DNA from: Marinomonas sp. CT5
Lineage (GTDB): Bacteria > Pseudomonadota > Gammaproteobacteria > Pseudomonadales > Marinomonadaceae
Reading direction: 5' to 3'
DNA length: 64,000 bases
Assembly (NCBI RefSeq): GCF_018336975.1
Contig: NZ_CP025572.1
Span: 954,560 to 1,018,559 of the forward strand
This document shows positions 25,797 to 34,766 of this stretch, piece by piece. Position 1 is the first letter of the stretch. Each line of letters starts with the position of its first letter. A model generated the notes under the pieces. That model saw only the letters and a program-made list of their open reading frames with translations. It searched no databases and was not told the origin of the DNA. The translations under genes were made by a program, and so were the position numbers.

Positions 25797-26119
25797 AGGT
25801 TTCCCCCGGTTTGGAGTTTCTTTGTTTTTATAGTCGTACCTAATTCTCGATAATTGCTCATCAAGTGATCATTAATATAGGGCATGTGATAATTGACCCG
25901 TTAATACATAAAACGCTAATACATGTACTATTTTGTTTCATTTTTAAGGGATTGATAGAAATTGAGTCAAATTAATACTCTTTTGTTGTCTGCTAACCGA
26001 CGCTATCTTTTTGTCGAATAAGCTTTTATGTGATAAATATCAGTGAATGAAAGAATGGCATTTTCGTTTTTTTTGTATAAATGGCTATAATGGCGGCATT
26101 CTAAATCAAGGGAAATATC
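25797..26119. promoter_or_regulatory. Divergent mtlE-sdhE control region
   Basis: AT-rich gap of 323 nt between divergent mtlE and sdhE, which must hold both promoters and presumably the MtlR site. I could not identify the operator or a clear CRP-type palindrome. No gene is visible. Confidence 0.45.
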
Positions 26120-26395
26120 ATGACTGAAACTAAAGATTCATTGAGTTTTAAACGCCTTAAAATGCAGTGTCGCCGTGGCATGTTGGAGCTTGATGTTTTA
26201 CTCGAGCCTTTTTTGGCGGAAGTGTATTTAACGTTGGAAGAAGAAGATAAACAGCGTTTCGTTAATTTGCTCGCGCTTGAAGATCAAGATCTTTTCCCTT
26301 GGTTTATGCAAAGTGCTGTACCTGAAGATGCGGATCATGCGCGCATTGTTGATATTATTTTGACCCGTGTTCAGCCTGAAAACTACCGAGCTTAA
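26120..26395 (+). CDS. sdhE: FAD assembly factor SdhE
   Basis: Helps attach FAD covalently to succinate dehydrogenase (and fumarate reductase). A 91-residue small helical protein of normal length with the invariant RRGMLELD (18-25), in which the RGxxE part contacts the flavoprotein. AAGGGAA precedes the ATG. It overlaps ygfX by 29 nt, the same pairing as in E. coli. Confidence 0.94.
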   Translation: MTETKDSLSFKRLKMQCRRGMLELDVLLEPFLAEVYLTLEEEDKQRFVNLLALEDQDLFPWFMQSAVPEDADHARIVDIILTRVQPENYRA

Positions 26396-26810
26396 ATGCT
26401 CTTGGATTGGCATAATGCTTTGGCTAGTTTTAGCTTTGGCTTATGTCGCTCTGCTGCAAATCTTTTGGATGCCTGCCTTTTGGCGGGCATTGTTGTATTT
26501 AAGTGTTGGGCTTGGCGGGTTGGTGCTTATGGTTCAACGGTTTCGGCAGCCTTTACGAAAAATCGGTATTGATGATCAAGGGGGATTCATTTTTGATTTA
26601 GGTGTTTATGAAAGGTTGCTTTTTATCCGTGCTAATAGCCTTCAGTTGATTGCTAAGGTAGATAAGGAAAAAAGTTTATTTCGTCGAGTTTGGCCTAAAT
26701 ACCGTGTGATATATCGAGATAGTTTGTCGAGTAGAGAATATAAAATATTGCGTTCTTATGCGGCGCAACAAATTTTGTTGCGCCGCAGTGAAGAAGCGAA
26801 AAACCATTAG
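26367..26810 (+). CDS. ygfX: YgfX/CptA-like membrane protein
   Basis: A 147-residue protein with two closely spaced hydrophobic helices (about 13-32 and 37-56) and a basic cytoplasmic tail. It starts at a GTG inside sdhE. Position after sdhE, topology and size fit the YgfX family, which has been described as a membrane-linked toxin acting on cytoskeletal proteins; that role is debated. Sequence likeness by eye is modest (the LKCSW start recalls the E. coli LRVSW). Its last codons contain a 27-nt palindrome at 26760-26786. Confidence 0.72.
   Translation: MFSLKTTELKCSWIGIMLWLVLALAYVALLQIFWMPAFWRALLYLSVGLGGLVLMVQRFRQPLRKIGIDDQGGFIFDLGVYERLLFIRANSLQLIAKVDKEKSLFRRVWPKYRVIYRDSLSSREYKILRSYAAQQILLRRSEEAKNH
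26760..26786. repeat. 27-nt palindrome inside the end of ygfX
   Basis: Arms GCGGCGCAACAAA and TTTGTTGCGCCGC around a single T, within codons for AAQQILLRR, 34 nt from the nadB stop on the other strand. It could fold in either transcript. There is no T run, so classical termination is unlikely. Confidence 0.6.
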
Positions 26811-26819
26811 ATTGGGTGC

Positions 26820-28415
26820 TTAATCTGCTTTTTTAGGCGCCAGTATCGTTGGTAAGCTCGAAGGGAGTTTATTAGGGTAGTCTAGTGTGAAGTGTAACCC
26901 TCGGCTCTCTTTGCGAGACATGGCAGAGCGTATAATTAAATCGGCGACAACAGCCAAATTTCTGAGCTCTAGTAAATCACTGGACACTTTGTAGTTAGTA
27001 TAAAATTCCTGAATTTCAGACAATAATAAATCAACACGGTGTTTTGCTCTCAAAAGACGTTTGTCGGTTCTCACTATGCCTACATAATCCCACATAAAGC
27101 GCCTTAGCTCTTGCCAGTTATGGGTAATTACGACGTCTTCATCTGAGTTTGTTACCTGACTTTCATCCCAATCAGGAATCATCACATCATTGGTTAGTTT
27201 ATGGTTTTCAGCAATTTGACGCGCAGCAGAGCGAGCAAACACAATACATTCTAAAAGCGAATTACTGGCCAGACGGTTGGCGCCATGAAGACCGGTGTAA
27301 GCGGTTTCACCAACGGCATAAAGATTCTCAATGTCCGTTGCACTATGACGATTTACAACTACTCCTCCACAGGTGTAATGGGCCGCCGGCACAACGGGAA
27401 TTGGTCCCTTGGTCATATCGTGACCATACTCTAAGCAACGTTTATAGATGGTTGGAAAGTGTTCTTTGATGAAAACTGGATCTTTATGCGAAATATCCAA
27501 TAATACATGGTTTACCCCAAGGCGTTTCATCTCATGGTCTATGGCGCGAGCAACAATGTCGCGTGGAGCCAGTTCTTCTCGCTCATCAAACTGTGCCATA
27601 AAACGTGTACCGTCTGGTAGTAAGAGTCTTCCGCCTTCTCCACGTACTGCCTCTGATATCAGAAATGTTTTCGCTTTAGCATCATAAAGGCAGGTGGGGT
27701 GGAATTGATTAAATTCCATATTGGCGACACGACAGCCCGCTCGCCAAGCCATGGCAATTCCGTCACCTGATGCCGTATCTGGGTTACTGGTGTAAAGGTA
27801 CACTTTGCTACTGCCACCACAGGCCAAGGAAACAAATCGTCCATGGAACACATCGATAGAGTCATCATTAAGGTTTAATGCATAAACGCCAACCGCTCTA
27901 TTTTGGCCCGAAATACCAAGCTTTTTAGTGGTCACGACATCAATAGCCACACGGTCAGGGAAAAATTCAATGTTTGGGTGATTGCTGGCATTTTTAATCA
28001 GAGTTTTGGAGATGGCTAATCCCGTCGCGTCGGCACTATGAATAATGCGTCTATGACTATGACCACCTTCTTTTGTTAGGTGGTATTCCTCACTTTCTCC
28101 ATATCGGGTGAAAGGTACGCCTTGATCGATTAGCCAATCAATACTTTCCTTGGAATGTTCGACGGTAAAGCGAATCGCCTCAGGATCACCTAGCTCAACG
28201 CCAGCGTTTATGGTGTCGTTAATGTGCGAATCGATTGTGTCTTTATCCGATAATACAGCAGCGACACCGCCTTGAGCGTATAATGTGGACCCTTCGCGAA
28301 TATCTGCTTTGGTTAAGATGGCAACATGATGCTGGTCTGCCAATTCAAGTGCTAGCGTCAACCCGGCTGCTCCTGCGCCAATAATTACAATATCGTGTTT
28401 ATAGTGTCGGCTCAT
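26820..28415 (-). CDS. nadB: L-aspartate oxidase
   Basis: Oxidises aspartate to iminoaspartate, first step of de novo NAD synthesis. The 531-residue flavoprotein has the FAD-binding IIGAGAAGLTLALEL (11-25), GGVAAVLSD, the HSHRRIIHSADATG active-site region (about 118-131), and the C-terminal RRFMWDYVGIVR. It ends 9 nt from the convergent ygfX. The gene order ygfX, nadB, algU (rpoE) is conserved in gammaproteobacteria. Confidence 0.96.
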   Translation of the reverse strand: MSRHYKHDIVIIGAGAAGLTLALELADQHHVAILTKADIREGSTLYAQGGVAAVLSDKDTIDSHINDTINAGVELGDPEAIRFTVEHSKESIDWLIDQGVPFTRYGESEEYHLTKEGGHSHRRIIHSADATGLAISKTLIKNASNHPNIEFFPDRVAIDVVTTKKLGISGQNRAVGVYALNLNDDSIDVFHGRFVSLACGGSSKVYLYTSNPDTASGDGIAMAWRAGCRVANMEFNQFHPTCLYDAKAKTFLISEAVRGEGGRLLLPDGTRFMAQFDEREELAPRDIVARAIDHEMKRLGVNHVLLDISHKDPVFIKEHFPTIYKRCLEYGHDMTKGPIPVVPAAHYTCGGVVVNRHSATDIENLYAVGETAYTGLHGANRLASNSLLECIVFARSAARQIAENHKLTNDVMIPDWDESQVTNSDEDVVITHNWQELRRFMWDYVGIVRTDKRLLRAKHRVDLLLSEIQEFYTNYKVSSDLLELRNLAVVADLIIRSAMSRKESRGLHFTLDYPNKLPSSLPTILAPKKAD

Positions 28416-28570
28416 TGTATTGATCTAATTATGAATAAAAAATTAATGTTACTATTGTTGCTAACAAATAGTGAACACTTTCTCATGTTGCATTTTAAAT
28501 ATTTAATATTATTAATTATTTTTTTAGTGTGTGTTGCTTCATTAAATTGATGAATTTGCAATACGATATG

Positions 28571-28598
28571 GGAACTCGTTGTATAAAATGTGGTCTTC
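28571..28598 (+). promoter_or_regulatory. Candidate sigma-E/AlgU autoregulated promoter
   Basis: GGAACT (28571-28576) followed after 17 nt by TCTT recalls the extracytoplasmic sigma consensus (GAACTT, 16-17 nt, TCTGA). It lies about 50-80 nt before algU, where this family promotes itself. The -10 part is a weak match. Confidence 0.45.
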
Positions 28599-28649
28599 TC
28601 TTGTAATAAGCAGGGGCGCGAATGAATAAGGTTTTTATATGAGGTGCCT

Positions 28650-29237
28650 ATGCAGCACGAAACGTCTTCCGATCAGGCGTTAGTTGAGAAAGTACAGCAG
28701 GGTGATAAGCGGGCTTTCGATATGCTTGTTGCCAAATATCAATATAAAGTGATTGGTCTAATTGGACGTTATGTACAAGATAGAAGCGAAGTACTGGATG
28801 TCGCTCAAGAGAGCTTTATTAAAGCGTATCGAGCTATCGGTAGCTTTCGTGGAGAAAGTGCCTTTTATACTTGGTTGTATCGTATTGCTGTTAATACCGC
28901 GAAAAACTACCTTGTAAGTCGTTCACGTCGTCCCCCTGAGTCTGATGTTGAATTGGATAATGAAGAGGTTTTTGGTGTTTATGAATCGTTATCAGATATT
29001 GATACACCTGAAGCAAAACTAAATAGCGATCGTCTTGAAAAAGCGATTCATTATGCAATTCAACATTTGCCGGAAGAATTGCGTAGCGCGTTAACATTAC
29101 GTGAATTCGATGGTCTGAGCTATGAAGATATTGCATTGATTATGGACTGTCCTGTAGGAACGGTTCGATCGCGTATTTTTCGTGCTCGTGAGGCGGTAGA
29201 AAAGCACATTCGTCCATTGTTGGACGCAGGAGAATAG
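28650..29237 (+). CDS. algU: RNA polymerase sigma factor AlgU/RpoE
   Basis: The ECF sigma factor for envelope stress genes. From the ATG at 28650 it has 195 residues; GAGG sits 5 nt before it, which makes it better than the GTG two codons earlier. Region 2 (about 20-90) has DMLVAKYQYKVIGLIGRYV and DVAQESFIKAYRAIGSFRGE. Region 4 (about 130-185) has LPEELRSALTLREFDGLSYEDIA and GTVRSRIFRAREA. These match RpoE/AlgU closely. First gene of algU-mucA-mucB-rseC-mucD. Confidence 0.96.
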   Translation: MQHETSSDQALVEKVQQGDKRAFDMLVAKYQYKVIGLIGRYVQDRSEVLDVAQESFIKAYRAIGSFRGESAFYTWLYRIAVNTAKNYLVSRSRRPPESDVELDNEEVFGVYESLSDIDTPEAKLNSDRLEKAIHYAIQHLPEELRSALTLREFDGLSYEDIALIMDCPVGTVRSRIFRAREAVEKHIRPLLDAGE

Positions 29238-29239
29238 AA

Positions 29240-29893
29240 ATGGCTGCTATACAAGATACTTTTTCAGGAAAAAGTTGCACCATCGACAATGATGGTAATC
29301 AAGAGTTTCTTCCAAGTTTGTCTGCCATGTTTGATGGTGAAGCGACTAAGCAAGACATTGAGTGCCTATTAAGTGAGGATAGTTCTGAAATTAGTAAGCA
29401 GCTAGAAGGTTTTCATCTAATTCGACAGGTTCTGCATAAAGATGAGCAGGTTGATGTAGGGCTTGAGGACAGTTTACTGCTTCGTATTCGTGCGCAGCTT
29501 GATGATGAAGATAGCTTAGATACCCAAGCTGAAGAGTTGTCTAATAACCTACTTCCGTTTGTTACACCGCAAGAAAAGAAGTCTTCTGGATTTAGTTGGC
29601 GTGTAATGTTTTCAGGCGTTGCTGTCGCCGCAAGTGTTGCTTTTGTGATTGTCCTTGGTGGGAGTCCGTTATTAGAATCAGGCGCTTCCAATGCGAACTT
29701 AGTCACTGAAGTACGTTCCCCTGTCGAAAATAGAGTCATCACACCACTGGCCGAATTGGATAAGGATAGTCTGCAAGTCGATAACGTTCGATTACAGCAC
29801 TATCTCAGACAACATGCCGAGCAAGCCGCTATGACAGTCGGTCAAGGTATGATGCCCATGGCTCGAGTCGTTAGTTACCCAATAAAAGAGTAA
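29240..29893 (+). CDS. mucA: Anti-sigma factor RseA/MucA
   Basis: Holds AlgU at the membrane until proteolysis frees it. The 217-residue protein has an N-terminal anti-sigma domain (about 22-90, including LPSLSAMFDGEAT as in the RseA family), one transmembrane helix (about 122-141) and a periplasmic tail expected to bind MucB. Starts 2 nt after algU, so translation is coupled. The tail ends QGMMPMARVVSYPIKE. Confidence 0.92.
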   Translation: MAAIQDTFSGKSCTIDNDGNQEFLPSLSAMFDGEATKQDIECLLSEDSSEISKQLEGFHLIRQVLHKDEQVDVGLEDSLLLRIRAQLDDEDSLDTQAEELSNNLLPFVTPQEKKSSGFSWRVMFSGVAVAASVAFVIVLGGSPLLESGASNANLVTEVRSPVENRVITPLAELDKDSLQVDNVRLQHYLRQHAEQAAMTVGQGMMPMARVVSYPIKE

Positions 29894-29896
29894 TTT

Positions 29897-30868
29897 ATGA
29901 GATTGTTTTTGCCATTGCGGTTTTTTTTATTATCCCTGTGTTTAGTCTCGTCTAGTTTGAGTTTGGCGAGTAATACTACGAACACCGCATTACACCTTTT
30001 ACAGAGTATGACTCAATCTTTTTCAACCTTGAGTTATGAAGGGGTTTTTGTCCTTTCAGAAGATACCAATATGAACAGTATGCGCGTTCGTCATGATTTG
30101 ATGAATGGAGTGGAATATGAAAGTTTGGTGGATTTAGATGGTGATAAGGTTGAAGTCTTGCGTGTTGATGACAAAATAATTTCGGTCTACCCAAACGCTA
30201 TGGTTGCTAACATGCGCGCTCCATTAATTCCCCCATTCAAGCGCTTTAAAGATGTTGATAGTGATCGCCTTATTAAAGGTTATGACCTAATAGTTGGACC
30301 GCATACCAGCAGAATTGCAGGTCGAAAAGTAGAGGTTGTAAAATTAGTGCCAAAAGACCAGTATCGTTATGGCCACATCTTTTGGTTAGACGAAGAGAAC
30401 CACTTTCTTTTAAAGCATGACATGATGAAAACGGATGGCAAATTGTTGGAAAGAATTCAATTTACTTCTGTGAATTTTTCGCCTGACTTGAAAGATAAAG
30501 ATTTTGTCCCCAAAGAGGGTAGTTACGCAGAACCTGTTGTCGAAATCCAGCCAAGACGTATAAAAAATCTCTGGCAGTTTGATTGGTTACCGGATGGCTT
30601 TTCTTTGGTTTGGCCTGAAGCAAGATCTTTAAATCATGGCACTAGCATGCTTTTATTATCTGATGGAATGACAACGGTATCGGTCTTTATTGAACCGACG
30701 ATGAAACCTAAAGCCATGTCTATTTTTAGTATGGGAGCCACCATTGCAGGTGAGCGTAGTATTAAAGTTAAAAATCAGCTGTATTTGTTGACTATGGTTG
30801 GGGAAGTGCCAGAGTCGACTATAGAAAAATTAATGACTGTATTTATGCCAAGGCCTGATCATGATTGA
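29897..30868 (+). CDS. mucB: Sigma-E regulatory periplasmic protein RseB/MucB
   Basis: Binds the periplasmic part of MucA and shields it from DegS-type cleavage; lipids or LPS relieve this in known systems. The 323-residue protein has a signal peptide (about 1-24), then the LolA-like first domain (SFSTLSYEGVFVLSED) and a smaller second domain (WLPDGFSLVWPEAR). Starts 3 nt after mucA and overlaps rseC by 8 nt. Confidence 0.93.
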   Translation: MRLFLPLRFFLLSLCLVSSSLSLASNTTNTALHLLQSMTQSFSTLSYEGVFVLSEDTNMNSMRVRHDLMNGVEYESLVDLDGDKVEVLRVDDKIISVYPNAMVANMRAPLIPPFKRFKDVDSDRLIKGYDLIVGPHTSRIAGRKVEVVKLVPKDQYRYGHIFWLDEENHFLLKHDMMKTDGKLLERIQFTSVNFSPDLKDKDFVPKEGSYAEPVVEIQPRRIKNLWQFDWLPDGFSLVWPEARSLNHGTSMLLLSDGMTTVSVFIEPTMKPKAMSIFSMGATIAGERSIKVKNQLYLLTMVGEVPESTIEKLMTVFMPRPDHD

Positions 30869-31328
30869 AGAAATAGGCAGAGTATTATCAACAGAAGAAG
30901 GTTTTGCTGAAGTCGAAACTATTCGAACTAGTAGCTGTACTTCTTGTCGTGCTCGCCACGGTTGTGGGCATCATGCTATTGCCCAAGTTTCTTCTTCTAA
31001 TCGAATGCGTATGCGGGCAATAGATCCTTTATCAGTTGAAATCGGACAGAATGTGGTTGTTGGGATTCCTGAGGATACTTTGTTACAAGCATCTATTTGG
31101 ATGTATATGATACCTTTACTCGGTTTGGTTGGCGGAGCGGTTATTCCTTCTTTATGGGGCGGTGGCTCTGGTATTGCTGTTATTTTTTCTATTATTGGTT
31201 TTGCCGCTGGACTTTTATTAGCGCGTAGCAAGTCAAACCAAGAAATGAACAACCTTGACTATTATCCTAAAATTTTAAGAATTGAATCGCTTCATGATGA
31301 TCGTATTCCTATGGTTGTGACATCGTGA
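30861..31328 (+). CDS. rseC: SoxR-reducing/sigma-E positive regulator RseC
   Basis: A 155-residue inner-membrane protein of the RseC/MucC family. The N-terminal cytoplasmic part carries CTSCRARHGCG (26-36) with Cys26, Cys29 and Cys35, followed by two transmembrane helices (about 72-92 and 98-116). In E. coli RseC links to SoxR reduction and weakly raises sigma-E activity. Overlaps the end of mucB, so it is in the algU operon. Confidence 0.9.
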   Translation: MIEEIGRVLSTEEGFAEVETIRTSSCTSCRARHGCGHHAIAQVSSSNRMRMRAIDPLSVEIGQNVVVGIPEDTLLQASIWMYMIPLLGLVGGAVIPSLWGGGSGIAVIFSIIGFAAGLLLARSKSNQEMNNLDYYPKILRIESLHDDRIPMVVTS

Positions 31329-31389
31329 GCTTCTAATCGTCTTCACCTGGCACTGTAATGAATTTGGTACGTCTTAAGGAGACCAATCA

Positions 31390-32799
31390 ATGAACAGATT
31401 GCTTAAACAAGTTAGCATGATTGTCGTCAGTAGTTTTATGATGATATCGATGCTTTCTCATGCGGCTTCACTCCCTGACTTCACAGAGTTAGTGGAAAAA
31501 GCCTCTCCCGCTGTTGTGAATATCAGTACGGAACAAACTGTTACCACAAAAACGGCTAATGAAGGAGGGCAGCAATTAGGCCCTAATAGTGAGGAACTTA
31601 ATGAGTTCTTCAAACACTTCTTTGGTCAGCAGCCTTTTGGTCAACAAGCGCCACCTCAGCAGGGACCGCGGAGCTCATTGGGATCCGGCTTTATTATTTC
31701 TCATGATGGTTATGTGTTGACGAATAATCACGTTATTGATGGGGCAGATGTAATTCATGTGCGTCTCAATGATAGACGTGAATATTTAGCGAAATTAATT
31801 GGAACGGATCCTCGTACGGATTTAGCATTGCTCAAAATTGATGCTGACAATTTACCTATCGTAAAAATGGGAGACTCCGATAAGCTGAAGGCAGGCCAGT
31901 GGGTCTTAGCGATTGGTTCCCCCTTTGGCTTTGATTACACAGTCACGGCAGGTATTGTGAGTGCAACTGGGCGAAACCTTCCTTCAGATAACTATGTGCC
32001 ATTTATTCAAACCGATGTAGCCATCAATCCAGGTAATTCTGGTGGCCCGCTATTTAATCTCGATGGTGAGGTTGTAGGCATTAATTCACAAATTTACACG
32101 CGTTCTGGTGGGTTTATGGGGGTGTCATTTGCGATTCCTTCTAAAGTTGCTATGTCCGTTGTCGATCAGCTTAAGAGTAATGGTAAAGTCTCTCGCGCTT
32201 GGTTAGGTGTATTGATTCAAGATGTGAATAACGAACTAGCGGAGTCATTTGGCCTAGACAGATCAAATGGAGCGTTGATAAGTCGAGTATTACCAGATTC
32301 ACCAGCTGAAAAAGCAGGTCTTAAATCTGGTGATATTATCCTTGAGTTTAATGGTGAATCCATTGCGCATTCTGGAGAGTTGCCATACATTGTTGGGCAA
32401 CTAAAAGCTGGCGAGAAAGTGAAAGCAAAAGTGTACCGGGATGGTAAAGAGCAAACGATTTCAGTGACCTTGGATGCCCGTCCAAACGATCCGAAAGTAG
32501 TGGCTCAATCCCAGCAGGATCAGAATCGCTTAGGTATGATTGTTGGTGCGTTACCAGCCGATGTCGCGAAGAATTTTGATATCGATCATGGTGTCATTAT
32601 CGAGCAAGTTCTTGGTGGTACAGCTGCACGTAATGGCTTGCAACAAGGTGATGTCATTACCATGCTAAATGGTAAGCGTATCAATGATGTGGCTGACTTT
32701 ACTAAGATTGCAAAAGATATTCCTAATGGACGATCTGTTCCAATGCGTGTGATTAGACAGGGTTATCCAATGTTTATTCCATTTAAAATAATGGAATAA
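31390..32799 (+). CDS. mucD: Periplasmic serine protease MucD/DegP-like
   Basis: HtrA-type protease and chaperone that clears misfolded envelope proteins. The 469-residue protein has a signal peptide (about 1-26), a trypsin-like domain with His114 (TNNHVID), Asp144 (TDLALLKID) and Ser217 (NPGNSGGP), then two PDZ domains (about 255-345 and 375-465). AAGGAG stands 9 nt before the ATG. It follows rseC by 61 nt, as in the Pseudomonas muc locus, and ends in a terminator. Confidence 0.95.
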   Translation: MNRLLKQVSMIVVSSFMMISMLSHAASLPDFTELVEKASPAVVNISTEQTVTTKTANEGGQQLGPNSEELNEFFKHFFGQQPFGQQAPPQQGPRSSLGSGFIISHDGYVLTNNHVIDGADVIHVRLNDRREYLAKLIGTDPRTDLALLKIDADNLPIVKMGDSDKLKAGQWVLAIGSPFGFDYTVTAGIVSATGRNLPSDNYVPFIQTDVAINPGNSGGPLFNLDGEVVGINSQIYTRSGGFMGVSFAIPSKVAMSVVDQLKSNGKVSRAWLGVLIQDVNNELAESFGLDRSNGALISRVLPDSPAEKAGLKSGDIILEFNGESIAHSGELPYIVGQLKAGEKVKAKVYRDGKEQTISVTLDARPNDPKVVAQSQQDQNRLGMIVGALPADVAKNFDIDHGVIIEQVLGGTAARNGLQQGDVITMLNGKRINDVADFTKIAKDIPNGRSVPMRVIRQGYPMFIPFKIME

Positions 32800-32817
32800 T
32801 ACTTTATATATTTTTCT

Positions 32818-32843
32818 AAGCGGCCTTTGGGTCGCTTTTTTTT
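32818..32843 (+). terminator. mucD terminator
   Basis: Short stem AAGCGGCC with GGTCGCTT, followed by TTTTTT, 19 nt after the mucD stop. It closes the algU operon. Confidence 0.8.
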
Positions 32844-32949
32844 GCTTAAAACTTGAATAAAAAGATTAGACATGTAACTATTTTTTTGCTGATAAATCAG
32901 TGTTTATGGTGATATTTAGTTAGATAACAAATTAATTCGGAGGTCGGGT

Positions 32950-33375
32950 GTGGAGCAAGTAATAGATAAGGGTATCTGTTTTCGATTAGGTGGAGAACGT
33001 TATGTTCACTCTATTTCTAATGTGAAAGAAGTTCTTAGCTATCAATCACCAGCTCCTGTTCCGGGCGCCAGAGAAGGCGTAGAAGGAATGATTGATGTTC
33101 GCGGAAATATGGTAACAGTATTGTATGGCAGTCATTTACTGAATTTAGATCCGGCTGAGTGCGAAGAGGAAGGACATATTATTGTACTGGATTTACCTAC
33201 TGGCTACTTTGGTATTCGAGTAGAAGGTGTTGAGCGGGTTATGAGCTTACCTGAAAAGAATGAAACTAATGGATTAGAATACAGAGACAATGACTGTGTC
33301 CAAGGAACCATACAGGATAACAATGAACTTTATATATTAGTGGAATTTAATGACTATTGTTCGACTCTCGATTAA
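32950..33375 (+). CDS. CheW-like chemotaxis coupling domain protein
   Basis: A 141-residue single-domain protein. The fold starts with ICFRLGGERYVHSISNVKEVL (residues 8-28) and has the CheW hallmark PVPGAREGVEGMIDVRGNMV (37-56). It starts at a GTG with GGAGG 6 nt upstream. CheW proteins link chemoreceptors to the CheA kinase. No other chemotaxis gene lies nearby, so it is an orphan coupling protein; its partner is unknown. Confidence 0.88.
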   Translation: MEQVIDKGICFRLGGERYVHSISNVKEVLSYQSPAPVPGAREGVEGMIDVRGNMVTVLYGSHLLNLDPAECEEEGHIIVLDLPTGYFGIRVEGVERVMSLPEKNETNGLEYRDNDCVQGTIQDNNELYILVEFNDYCSTLD

Positions 33376-33383
33376 GTGTTTTT

Positions 33384-33424
33384 GACGGCCTAGTGAATAG
33401 TTATGTCACTGGGCCGTCTTTTTA
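33384..33424. terminator. Terminator between cheW-like gene and argA
   Basis: Stem GACGGCCTAGTGA with TCACTGGGCCGTC and a T tail (TTTTT) on the plus strand. It separates the CheW-like gene from the convergent argA. Confidence 0.85.
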
Positions 33425-33443
33425 GGCCGCATAAATACGGATA

Positions 33444-34766
33444 TTACAGCTGCTTAGAAAAAATCTTGGAGTTACGTTGGTAGTTATACAGCGCTTGCTT
33501 TTGTGTTGGTAAACTTGCCAAAGTTGTTTCAGTAAAGCCACGTTCGATAAACCAATGAGCTGTTCGAGTGGTCAGTAAGAATAACATAGTCAAATTCTGA
33601 CGCTTAGCGGCTTGCTCTATGCCTTTTAATAAACGTTCACCACGATTTGAACCTCGATAATCCGGTGATACGGCCAAACAGGCTAATTCGCCAGAATATT
33701 CTTGTTCAAATGGGTAAAGCGCAGCGCAAGCAACTATGGCCCCATCTCGCTCAATGACAATGAATCGGTCGATTTCATTCTCTAAAAGCTCCCGTGACCG
33801 TCTTACCAAGATGCCTTTTTCTTCTAAAGGCGCCAATAATGCCATCATTCCGCCAACATCATCAATTTGAGCAGGGCGCAATTGCTCATAGCTGTCCTCG
33901 TCTATCATGGTGCCAGAGCCTTCACGAGTGAAGAGTTCTTGTAGTAAGCCACCATTGACATTGTAAGAAATCAAATGTGCTCTGGGGACGCCACGACGAA
34001 CCGCTTGTACACATGCGCTTAAGGCGGCATGTGTAATGGTAGAGAGAGACTTTTCTTTTAAAATGGCTTCAGCGTCTTTGGTTAATAACTCTGAGTAAAG
34101 TTCACCATCGCTCTTAAATACGCCTTCTTCCTCAGCAAAAATGACCAACTTATCGGCTTTTAGTTGAATGGCGGCCTGAATGGCAACATCTTCGCTTTTT
34201 AAGTTAAAAACTTCGCCTGTAGGGGAAAAGCCAAGATGTGGTAAAAGCACCATGTTGTCGTCTTCTAGGAGGCGAAAGATTGCTTCGGTGTCAATTCTAC
34301 GCACTTCGCCAGTGTGCCCATAGTCGATTCCATCAACAACACCCAGAGGGCGAGCAATAACATAATTCCCGCTGCATACTTTTAGACGAGCGCCGTCCAT
34401 TGGTGTATTAGATAGACCCATGGAAAGTTGCGCTTCTAACTGTACTCGAACGGCCGCCGAGGCCTGAATAATGTCCAGAAGCTGATCTTGCGGTGTAACG
34501 CGACAATCCTCTTCGACACGGCTAGTTAAACGTCGGTTTTCTAAAATACGATTGATCTGTGGACGAGCTCCCTGCACTAAAACTAAGCGTATTCCCAGTG
34601 AATCTAATAGTGCAAGATCATGGATGATACTTGAAAAGTGAGCGCATTCGACCGCTTCACCTGGAATCAAGATGACAAAGGTTTTTCCTCTATGAGCATT
34701 AATATAGGGAGAAGAATGGCGGAACCAGTCTACATAATTAAATTCTTCAGGCACGCTATTCCTCAT
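33444..34766 (-). CDS. argA: N-acetylglutamate synthase
   Basis: Acetylates glutamate with acetyl-CoA, the first step of arginine synthesis. The 440-residue protein has an N-terminal amino-acid-kinase domain (about 20-285, with VLVQGARPQIN and the LLPHLGFSPTGEVFNL block) and a C-terminal GNAT acetyltransferase domain (about 300-435, with LACLAVSPDYRGSNRGERLL). This is the usual ArgA form of gammaproteobacteria. It overlaps the end of argE by 11 nt, so the two form one transcript. Confidence 0.95.
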   Translation of the reverse strand: MRNSVPEEFNYVDWFRHSSPYINAHRGKTFVILIPGEAVECAHFSSIIHDLALLDSLGIRLVLVQGARPQINRILENRRLTSRVEEDCRVTPQDQLLDIIQASAAVRVQLEAQLSMGLSNTPMDGARLKVCSGNYVIARPLGVVDGIDYGHTGEVRRIDTEAIFRLLEDDNMVLLPHLGFSPTGEVFNLKSEDVAIQAAIQLKADKLVIFAEEEGVFKSDGELYSELLTKDAEAILKEKSLSTITHAALSACVQAVRRGVPRAHLISYNVNGGLLQELFTREGSGTMIDEDSYEQLRPAQIDDVGGMMALLAPLEEKGILVRRSRELLENEIDRFIVIERDGAIVACAALYPFEQEYSGELACLAVSPDYRGSNRGERLLKGIEQAAKRQNLTMLFLLTTRTAHWFIERGFTETTLASLPTQKQALYNYQRNSKIFSKQL

